Shown piece after piece: positions 27,823 through 34,499 of a DNA stretch of 64,000 nucleotides (the stretch's first letter is position 1; each line of letters starts with the position of its first letter). The notes under the pieces were generated by a model, which searched no databases, was not told where the DNA came from, and saw only the letters and a list, made by a program, of their open reading frames with translations. A program made the translations under genes and the position numbers. The DNA is from Ga0077527 sp038144955. Its GTDB lineage: Bacteria > Pseudomonadota > Gammaproteobacteria > Burkholderiales > SG8-41. The DNA is taken from positions 1-64,000 of the forward strand of contig JAYQOT010000003.1 in the NCBI GenBank assembly GCA_038144955.1. The letters are read 5' to 3'.

Positions 27823-28647
27823 ATGGTTTCCGTGAGGGCGTCAGCCGGAAGAGCGGCGGGTAATGAAGATCGTGCAATCGATGATGACCAGAAGACCGTG
27901 CACATCGCAGCACGCGGCGTCAACTTCTACTATGGTTCCTTTCAGGCGCTCAAGGATATTAATTGCGAGATATACAAACGCCATATCACGGCGTTTATTG
28001 GCCCCTCCGGCTGTGGAAAATCCACGTTCCTGCGCTGTTTCAACAGGATGTTCGAACTTTACCCGGAGCAGAGAGCCGAGGGGGAATTGCTGCTAGATGG
28101 CGAGAACATCATCGGCAAGAAGGTCGATGCCACCACTTTGCGGGCCAAGGTAGGCATGGTGTTCCAGAAGCCGACACCATTTCCTATGTCCATCTATGAC
28201 AATGTGGCCTGGGGCGTTTCGCTGCATGAGCGTTTGCCCAAGGCCATGTTGGACGAACGTGTTGAGTGGGCGCTGAAACGCGCGGCCCTCTGGGACGAGG
28301 TCAAGGGCATATTGGGGCAGAGTGGCATGAGTCTCTCAGGTGGGCAGCAGCAGCGCCTGTGCATTGCACGGGGTATCGCGGTGAAACCCGGTGTTTTGCT
28401 GCTCGACGAACCGACTTCTGCGCTCGATCCGATTTCCACGGCCAAGATCGAAGAGTTGCTGAATGAGTTGAAGCGGGATTTCACGATCGTCATTGTCACC
28501 CACAACATGCAGCAGGCCGCGCGCATTTCCGACTACACCGCGTACATGTATCTGGGCGAACTCATTGAATTCGGTCAGACCGATTCGATCTTCATCAAGC
28601 CGAAGAACAAGCAGACCGAGGACTACATTACCGGGCGTTTCGGCTGA
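27823..28647 (+). CDS. pstB: Phosphate ABC transporter ATPase PstB
   Basis: The ATP-hydrolysing subunit driving phosphate import. The 274-residue protein has Walker A GPSGCGKST near residue 63, a Q-loop (VFQKPTPFP) near 110, the ABC signature LSGGQQQRLCIAR near 168, Walker B VLLLDEPTSALDP near 190, and the switch His in VTHNMQQA. A 20-residue N-terminal extension precedes the core; GGGAGGCGG upstream supports the start at 27823. No phoU or phoBR follows; dapA is next. Confidence 0.96.
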   Translation: MVSVRASAGRAAGNEDRAIDDDQKTVHIAARGVNFYYGSFQALKDINCEIYKRHITAFIGPSGCGKSTFLRCFNRMFELYPEQRAEGELLLDGENIIGKKVDATTLRAKVGMVFQKPTPFPMSIYDNVAWGVSLHERLPKAMLDERVEWALKRAALWDEVKGILGQSGMSLSGGQQQRLCIARGIAVKPGVLLLDEPTSALDPISTAKIEELLNELKRDFTIVIVTHNMQQAARISDYTAYMYLGELIEFGQTDSIFIKPKNKQTEDYITGRFG

Positions 28648-28781
28648 CGCCACGACTCCCGGCCCGGGTTGAACCGGCGCCGGATATTGAATCCACTGGG
28701 CTTTCTGCTGTCGAACCCGTATCTTTGTACCGCGGGCTTGGGTACAATATTCGGATAAACCGGCGCAGTTATAAATTACCG

Positions 28782-29711
28782 ATGAAAATCAAGGACTTGA
28801 CAGGGGTTCGCGGCAGCATGGTAGCCATCGTCACTCCCATGACGGAGGACGGCGCACTGGACTTTGATGCATTCCGCAGTTTGATCGACTGGCATATTGC
28901 CGAAGGCACTGACGGCATCGTCGTGGTGGGCACTACCGGCGAATCGCCCACTGTGGATTTCGATGAACATCGGCAGCTGATCGAGATCGCTGTCCGGCAT
29001 GCGGCAAAACGGGTGCCCATCATCGCGGGAACCGGTGCCAATTCGACCAAGGAAGCCATCGAATTGACGGAGTATGCCAAGGCGGCCGGTGCCGACATGA
29101 GTCTTTCGGTTGTCCCGTATTACAACAAGCCGACCCAGGAAGGTCTTTACCGGCACTTCCGCAGCATTGCCGAGGCCGTGGATATTCCCCAGATTCTCTA
29201 CAACGTGCCGGGGCGTACGGTGGCTGATCTGTCGAACGATACCGCGTTGCGACTGGCACAGGTGCCGGGCATCGTGGGTATCAAGGATGCTACCGGCAAT
29301 CTGGAGCGTGGCTCCGATCTTTTGCGGCGTCGCCCCGATACCTTTCACGTCTACAGCGGTGACGATGCCACGGGCATCGCGCTGATGTTGCTGGGAGGGG
29401 ATGGTGTCATCTCCGTGACGGCCAACGTGGCGCCGCGCATGATGCATGACATGTGCGCCGCAGCCCTGAGCGGCGAGGCAAACCAGGCGGTGAAATTGAA
29501 CAACCAGTTGCTGGGATTGCATCGCCATTTGTTCTGTGAGGCCAATCCCATACCGGTGAAATGGGCGGTGCAGCAACTGGGCTTGATGAAGGGCGGGATC
29601 CGGTTGCCCTTGACCCCGCTGTCAGCCCAATATTACGAGTTGGTCCGAGGCGCCATGCAGCAGGCAGGTGTGGCGCCGATTTCTTCAGGGAAAAAGCATG
29701 TCGTTGCTTAA
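28782..29711 (+). CDS. dapA: 4-hydroxy-tetrahydrodipicolinate synthase
   Basis: Condenses pyruvate with aspartate semialdehyde, the first committed lysine/diaminopimelate step. From the ATG at 28782 the protein is 309 residues, slightly longer than E. coli's 292. Conserved parts include VAIVTPM, the GTTGESPT loop near residue 54, the YNKPTQEGLY segment near 117, YNVPGRT near 143 with the catalytic Tyr, and the Schiff-base Lys in GIKDATGN near 172. A longer start would run upstream through a TACAAT -10-like box (28743). It overlaps bamC by 14 bp, the usual dapA-bamC pair. Confidence 0.96.
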   Translation: MKIKDLTGVRGSMVAIVTPMTEDGALDFDAFRSLIDWHIAEGTDGIVVVGTTGESPTVDFDEHRQLIEIAVRHAAKRVPIIAGTGANSTKEAIELTEYAKAAGADMSLSVVPYYNKPTQEGLYRHFRSIAEAVDIPQILYNVPGRTVADLSNDTALRLAQVPGIVGIKDATGNLERGSDLLRRRPDTFHVYSGDDATGIALMLLGGDGVISVTANVAPRMMHDMCAAALSGEANQAVKLNNQLLGLHRHLFCEANPIPVKWAVQQLGLMKGGIRLPLTPLSAQYYELVRGAMQQAGVAPISSGKKHVVA

Positions 29712-30837
29712 AGCAGTTGCTGTAATGATGGTCGCCGCATCGGCGTTGGTGGGGTGTAAATCGGTTGAGATACCTACCAAAAAAATCGACTACAAATCCT
29801 CGACCAACCCCAAGCTGCCCCCGCTGGAAGTTCCGCCCGACCTGGCGCGTCCCAGTACCGATGACCGTTTCAGGATTCCAGACGTCAATCCCAAGGGGTC
29901 GGCCACCTATTCGGATTACAACAGGGAACGCACGGGCAAACCGCGGGTGTCCTCCGCCACGTCCGCAGTGCTACCCAAGATCGAAAATATCAGCATTGAG
30001 CGCGCCGGTACCCAGCGCTGGCTGGTGGTTCCCGGAACCCCGGAGAAAATCTGGCCCATCGTCAAGGAGTTCTGGCAGGAAAACGGCTTTCTGGTGAATG
30101 TCGAAATGCCTGAAGCCGGCGTCATGGAAACGGACTGGGCCGAAAATCGCGCGAAAATTCCCGAAGGCGGTCTTCGCGGTTTGCTCGGCGGTTTTCTGAA
30201 CAGCATGTATTCCACCAGCGAACGTGACAAGTTCCGCACCCGTCTTGAACCCGGAGCACAGCCCGGGACCACGGAAATTTATGTCAGCCATCGCGGCATG
30301 GAAGAGGTTTTCATTAACGAAACTAAAGACCAGCTGCGTTGGCAACCACGGAAACCGGACCCGGACCTTGAGGCGACGATGCTGCGCCAGATGATGGTCC
30401 GTTTAGGGGTGCAGGAGGAGCGTGCCAGTGCCCAGATAGCATCCGTAAAACTGGATCCGCAGGCGAAAATTGAGCGCGGCAGTGAAGGTGGACGGTTGTC
30501 TTTGACCGACCAGTTCGACCGCGCCTGGCGCAGGGTAGGCCTAGCGCTGGATAGGGTCGGCTTTACCGTTGAGGACCGTGATCGTTCCAAGGGTCTGTAT
30601 TTCGTTCGTTACATAGATCCGGATTCGGATCTGAAAACAGCCGAAAACAAGAGCTGGCTATCCAAGCTGATGTTCTGGCGCAGTACCGAGAAGGTTCCCA
30701 GCAAGGAACAGTACCGCATTCTGGTTCAGGGGGATGCAAAAGGGAGCGAAGTCCGGATTCTCGACAAGAACGGCAGCAGGGAGCAGTCTGATACCGCCAA
30801 CCGGATCTTGACCCTGCTCTACGATCAATTGAAGTGA
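29698..30837 (+). CDS. bamC: BamC (NlpB) lipoprotein of the outer-membrane assembly complex
   Basis: A BAM-complex lipoprotein. The ATG at 29698 opens MSLLKAVAVMMVAASALVGC, a lipoprotein signal with lipobox LVGC. Then follow a flexible Pro-rich segment (LPPLEVPPDLARPS near 43, conserved in BamC and contacting BamD) and two helix-grip domains, the first around residues 100-220 and the second around 260-375. The length of 379 residues is longer than E. coli's 344 but normal for betaproteobacteria. It overlaps the end of dapA by 14 bp; AGGG lies upstream. Confidence 0.93.
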   Translation: MSLLKAVAVMMVAASALVGCKSVEIPTKKIDYKSSTNPKLPPLEVPPDLARPSTDDRFRIPDVNPKGSATYSDYNRERTGKPRVSSATSAVLPKIENISIERAGTQRWLVVPGTPEKIWPIVKEFWQENGFLVNVEMPEAGVMETDWAENRAKIPEGGLRGLLGGFLNSMYSTSERDKFRTRLEPGAQPGTTEIYVSHRGMEEVFINETKDQLRWQPRKPDPDLEATMLRQMMVRLGVQEERASAQIASVKLDPQAKIERGSEGGRLSLTDQFDRAWRRVGLALDRVGFTVEDRDRSKGLYFVRYIDPDSDLKTAENKSWLSKLMFWRSTEKVPSKEQYRILVQGDAKGSEVRILDKNGSREQSDTANRILTLLYDQLK

Positions 30838-30910
30838 GGGCTTTGCGCTTGTTGCCTGCCCGTAACCCCCGGCCGCAGGTTTTCCCCTCCAGTTTTCCGA
30901 TTTTTCGCCG

Positions 30911-31681
30911 ATGATGCGCTTCGCTTCGCTGGGTAGCGGCAGTGAAGGCAACGGGTTGGTGGTGGAGGCGGGCAGTACCCGGCTGCTGCTTGATTGCGGT
31001 TTCAGCATTGCGGAAACCGTGCGTCGGCTTGAGCGACTGGGATTGCAGCCGGATATGCTCGATGCGGTTCTGGTTACACATGAGCATGAAGATCACGTCG
31101 GCGGTGTTTCAAGGTTTGCCTCGCGATACGATATTCCGGTGTATTTGACGCATGGTACCCGTGCCGCGTCTCTCAATGGCAACGGTGACTTTGCCGATTC
31201 GGTTCTGATTGACAGTCATGACCAGTTTTCAGTCGGGGATATCGAGATTTTCCCTTACCCGGTGCCCCATGATGCACGGGAGCCTACCCAGTTTGTTTTC
31301 AGTGACGGCCAGTCACGTCTGGGAGTGCTGACGGATGCCGGATCATCGACCCCGCATATCGAGGAGATGCTGTCCGGACTGGATGGACTGGTAATCGAAT
31401 GCAACCATGATCCTGCAATGCTGGCGAACAGCGCCTATCCGGAGCGGCTGAAAGAGCGGATCGGCGGCCGGCTTGGCCATCTCGGCAACGCCCAGGCTGC
31501 ACAGATCCTGTCCAGAATCGATACGCAACATTTGCAACACGTCATTGCCGCCCACTTGTCGCAGAAAAACAACCGACCGGAACTGGCTGCCGCGGCGCTG
31601 TCTGCTGCGCTGAATTGCACCCAGGACTGGATCGGCATAGCCTCCCAGGCCGAAGGTTTTGCCTGGCGTATGCTGGACTGA
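30911..31681 (+). CDS. Metallo-beta-lactamase-fold hydrolase (YycJ/WalJ-like)
   Basis: A 256-residue cytosolic metallohydrolase. It begins FASLGSGSEGNG, typical of the YycJ/WalJ group, then has the metal motif THEHEDHVGG near residue 59 (H-x-H-x-D-H), a second His in PVPHDARE near 119, DAG near 140, an ECNHD segment near 165 and a late AAHLSQKNNRP near 216. YycJ-type proteins act as 5'-3' exonucleases in some bacteria; the role here is not shown. Two adjacent ATGs (30911, 30914) are both possible. It follows dapA-bamC and ends at a bidirectional terminator. Confidence 0.88.
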   Translation: MMRFASLGSGSEGNGLVVEAGSTRLLLDCGFSIAETVRRLERLGLQPDMLDAVLVTHEHEDHVGGVSRFASRYDIPVYLTHGTRAASLNGNGDFADSVLIDSHDQFSVGDIEIFPYPVPHDAREPTQFVFSDGQSRLGVLTDAGSSTPHIEEMLSGLDGLVIECNHDPAMLANSAYPERLKERIGGRLGHLGNAQAAQILSRIDTQHLQHVIAAHLSQKNNRPELAAAALSAALNCTQDWIGIASQAEGFAWRMLD

Positions 31682-31702
31682 CCGGAAATGTATTTGCCAA
31701 AA

Positions 31703-31730
31703 GAAAAAGCCGGCTTTCGCCGGCTTTTTC
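31703..31730. terminator. Bidirectional intrinsic terminator
   Basis: GAAAAAGCCGGC (31703-31714) and GCCGGCTTTTTC (31719-31730) form a 12-bp stem with a TTTC loop. The A-tract and T-tract make it work on both strands, between the converging metallohydrolase and lipoprotein genes. Confidence 0.9.
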
Positions 31731-31748
31731 AATGCTGCTGTTAAAGCC

Positions 31749-32030
31749 TTATTTCTTTACCGCATCTTTCGCGGCATCTTTTACGGCTTCCTTGGCTGCA
31801 TCTTTTGCTGCATCCATCGCCTTGTCTTTTGCGGCGTCGGCGGCGGCAGGTGCATCAGCTTTCGGGGCATCTGCAGCAGGGGCGGCAGCATCAGCTTTCG
31901 GTGCATCGGCCGGGGCAGCGGCAGGTGCCGGAGCAGGCGCCGGAGCAGGTGCCGGAGCGGGGGCGGGTTTGTCGCCGCAGGCGGCCAGGCCGATTGACAA
32001 CAGGGCGGCAATGAGGAGAGAGCGATTCAT
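31749..32030 (-). CDS. Low-complexity Ala/Pro/Lys lipoprotein
   Basis: A 93-residue predicted lipoprotein of unknown function. The signal MNRSLLIAALLSIGLAAC has lipobox LAAC. The mature part starts with a (PA)n stretch of about 20 residues and continues as Ala/Lys/Asp repeats of the type AAKDAAKEAVKDAAKDAV. These would form a charged amphipathic helix resembling LEA-type or coiled-coil spacers. The PA stretch is encoded by 12-nt tandem repeats (31921-31968), so copy number may vary. It is bracketed by its own terminator. It could be an Lpp/OprI-like periplasmic spacer, but that is speculative. Confidence 0.65.
   Translation of the reverse strand: MNRSLLIAALLSIGLAACGDKPAPAPAPAPAPAPAPAAAPADAPKADAAAPAADAPKADAPAAADAAKDKAMDAAKDAAKEAVKDAAKDAVKK
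31921..31968. repeat. 12-nt tandem repeats within the lipoprotein gene
   Basis: GCAGGTGCCGGA at 31921-31932, GCAGGCGCCGGA at 31933-31944, GCAGGTGCCGGA at 31945-31956 and a diverged fourth unit at 31957-31968. On the coding strand each unit encodes Pro-Ala-Pro-Ala in the spacer of the lipoprotein; slippage would change its length in frame. Confidence 0.8.
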
Positions 32031-32175
32031 GATGTAACTGTCCTTCGAAGATGGTTGATATTTGGATGGCCGGATTTATCGTCACATGCGTGAAGACTGT
32101 GGGCACGCTAAACCCGTTACCGGCGCGCATGCTAACAGCGTACGGATCAACTCAAGAGGGGCGTGCTACAAACCG

Positions 32176-32676
32176 TCACAATCCCGTGACGTTGGTGGCC
32201 AGAGGCGGGCCCGCGCAATCCTCAATTTCACTGAAGCGATCGACCAGTTGCTGGGCGCCTGTGGCATCGTGGGTGCCCTGTGCCGCGCGCATGTGATCAT
32301 AGTGGAAGCGGTGCACATAATGGCTGCCGTCAAAAACCACAAACGGATCGTAGACATGCTTGGCGCCGCGCAGAGTTTCCCGGACACGGCAGGCATGGCT
32401 GAACTGTTGTGCAAAGCCGATGAACCGTGAGAATTCGGCAGCCAGCGGGCGGGTTTCATGCAGAATGATCAATACCCGATTGGTGCGATTGGCAAGCAAA
32501 AACTGCCGCAGCAGTTCGATGCGCGCCGGAGAGTTCCATTCCCGACTCAAGGTTTTGTCAAAAACGCGGATGATCTGCTGCGTCAGCGGGATCATCCCGT
32601 TTATGATCTGTTCATATTCGTTGTTGCTTTCGAACCGCCGGTATTCGGCATTAGGCGGATTGCCGGTCATATCCAT
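32176..32676 (-). CDS. Protein of unknown function downstream of roxA
   Basis: I cannot name this 166-residue protein with certainty. It starts 16 bp after roxA stops, on the same strand, so the two are probably co-transcribed. The middle shows a LLANRTNRVLIILHETRPL segment and, near the C-terminus, FDGSHYVHRFHYDHMRAAQG, a His-rich pattern. The architecture (strand, helix, His motif) faintly resembles phospholipase-D-type domains found beside Cupin_4 genes in betaproteobacteria. An in-frame ATG at codon 3 is an alternative start. There is no signal peptide. Confidence 0.65.
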   Translation of the reverse strand: MDMTGNPPNAEYRRFESNNEYEQIINGMIPLTQQIIRVFDKTLSREWNSPARIELLRQFLLANRTNRVLIILHETRPLAAEFSRFIGFAQQFSHACRVRETLRGAKHVYDPFVVFDGSHYVHRFHYDHMRAAQGTHDATGAQQLVDRFSEIEDCAGPPLATNVTGL

Positions 32677-32692
32677 CAGCGGACCTCATTGT

Positions 32693-33823
32693 TCAAGGGG
32701 CGTACGCCCCGGGGTGCAGATAGCCGGCCCGGTACCAGTCGTACAGGGTATTCAGCGCGGCAGCGGACAAAGTACGGATGCCGGTCAGTATTCTGCGATC
32801 GGCAAGTCGCTGGAGGAGAGTGGTGCAACCGGCGGGAGGCTGCAGGCGGTTACCGTTGATATAAAAGGCGCGGTTGTCGTAAAGCAGTATGGATTTCGGG
32901 TCGAGACGCAGACCGTGCATATTGACTGCACGTTTGAAAGCGCTGCGCGATAACGACCGACGGGGTGCGGAAAACATGATGTGGGGTTTGGGCGTGCTCA
33001 GATCCGTGCCGATGAAATTCAGCATATCTGCACGCGACCAGCGGGCGTGACGGAGCAGGTTGAGCAGCTTACGGGTCATTTGGCTGTCGATGCGTGCGGG
33101 GCGGTGCGTTGCACGGAGTTGCGGATCGACATAATGCTCCCGAACATCAAGATGATCGGCAAGGAAGTCGAAAAAACGATTGCAAAGATCTTGTGCGGAA
33201 GGAGCGCGGAATCCGACTGAGTAGGTGATGCAGGGGGTTACGGCGACGCCGTCATGTGCCCAACGTGGCGGCAGGTAAAGCATGTCTCCTGGATCCAATG
33301 TCCATTCGTCCATTGCACGGAAATTGCGCAGGATTTTCAGTGGTGCATTTTCAACCAGGCTCAGGTCGCGTTGATTGCTGATCCGCCAGTTTCGCTTGCC
33401 CTCGCCCTGGACCAGAAATACGTCATAGCTGTCGAAATGGGGGCCGACGCCGCCTCCGGGTGGTGCGTAGCTCACCATCAAATCGTCGAGGCGGGCATAG
33501 GGAATGAAAGAAAAAGGTGCCAGCAGTTCCCCGGCCTGGGGATGCACAAGGTTGACGCCCTGTACCAGCAACGTCCAGTTGCGCCGCGGCAGCCTGCTGA
33601 AGTCATTCTTGCGGAATGGCCCGTGAGAAACCTGCCATTGTTTGCCTTTTCGCAATATCAACCGCGCCTCGGTTTCAGGATATTGCGCGAGTTCGAGCAA
33701 GTCGCTGGGTGTCAGTGCACTGGCAGCAGATGGCAGGGCAAGGCGAGACAACAGGGGTGTTTTTTGCCAGTGTCGGCGCAGGAATTGAGCTGGCGCAAGG
33801 CTATTGAGCAGTTTATGGCGCAT
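32693..33823 (-). CDS. roxA: Ribosomal protein uL16 arginine hydroxylase, JmjC/Cupin_4 oxygenase
   Basis: A Fe2+/2-oxoglutarate-dependent oxygenase that hydroxylates ribosomal protein uL16 (E. coli YcfD). The 376-residue protein has the N-terminal FLRRHWQKTPLL segment, the metal-binding HxD in GGGVGPHFDSYDVFLVQ near residue 130, the distal His in MLYLPPRWAHDGVA near 190, and the C-terminal winged-helix region. The length is close to E. coli YcfD (373). It diverges from slyD and leads a two-gene operon with the unknown gene at 32176. Confidence 0.88.
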   Translation of the reverse strand: MRHKLLNSLAPAQFLRRHWQKTPLLSRLALPSAASALTPSDLLELAQYPETEARLILRKGKQWQVSHGPFRKNDFSRLPRRNWTLLVQGVNLVHPQAGELLAPFSFIPYARLDDLMVSYAPPGGGVGPHFDSYDVFLVQGEGKRNWRISNQRDLSLVENAPLKILRNFRAMDEWTLDPGDMLYLPPRWAHDGVAVTPCITYSVGFRAPSAQDLCNRFFDFLADHLDVREHYVDPQLRATHRPARIDSQMTRKLLNLLRHARWSRADMLNFIGTDLSTPKPHIMFSAPRRSLSRSAFKRAVNMHGLRLDPKSILLYDNRAFYINGNRLQPPAGCTTLLQRLADRRILTGIRTLSAAALNTLYDWYRAGYLHPGAYAP

Positions 33824-33998
33824 TGCGCATGATTATAAGTTCAGTGCGCTTGACCCGGAGGCGCTTTCTTCACAGAATCCACAATGGAAACAGGAGTTGC
33901 TCCAGTGTCGCAGGACACGAATGCCGCGGCTCCCGTCTGGCGCGGGCTTGCAACCTTTTCCGTGCCCTGGAAAAGTAATTACTAATCGGAAAAAACTG

Positions 33999-34478
33999 AT
34001 GCAGATCGCAAAAAATACCGTTGTAACGCTGAATTTCGAGTTGATGGACGCACAGGGCAACTTGATCGAAAAAACAGAACAGCCCATGGCCTATTTGCAT
34101 GGCGGGTATCACGGCATGTTTCCCCTCGTCGAACAGGCGCTGGATGGGAAGTCGGCCGGTGACACTTGCCGCGTACGTCTGGCACCGGGTGACGCCTTCG
34201 GGGAATACGATGCCGAGCTGGTGCATGTGGAGTCACGCAGCAAATTTCCTGCGGAAGTTGCGGTGGGTATGCAGTTTGAGGGCCGTGGTGAGCAGTCGGG
34301 ACAGGCTACGGTCTATACGGTGACGGATGTTGCCGATGACAAGGTTGTAGTTGACGGCAATCATCCCCTGGCAGGGCAGACACTGGATTTTCAATGTACC
34401 GTGACCGAGGTACGGGCTGCGACCGGGGAGGAGCTCGAGCATGGCCATGTGCATGGTCCGCACGGCCATCACCATTAA
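33999..34478 (+). CDS. slyD: FKBP-type peptidyl-prolyl isomerase, SlyD family
   Basis: A cytosolic prolyl isomerase/chaperone that also handles nickel in some bacteria. From the ATG at 33999 it is 159 residues. It shows the FKBP flap-split layout: KNTVVTLNFELMD at the start, MAYLHGGYHGMFPLVEQALDG near residue 30, the inserted IF domain with GDAFGEYDAELVH, and NHPLAGQTLDF near 128. The short His-rich tail (HGHVHGPHGHHH) fits metal binding. It diverges from roxA and converges with mutS over 21 bp containing an AT-rich stretch. Confidence 0.92.
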   Translation: MQIAKNTVVTLNFELMDAQGNLIEKTEQPMAYLHGGYHGMFPLVEQALDGKSAGDTCRVRLAPGDAFGEYDAELVHVESRSKFPAEVAVGMQFEGRGEQSGQATVYTVTDVADDKVVVDGNHPLAGQTLDFQCTVTEVRAATGEELEHGHVHGPHGHHH

Positions 34479-34499
34479 AATAAATTAAAACCGATACCC

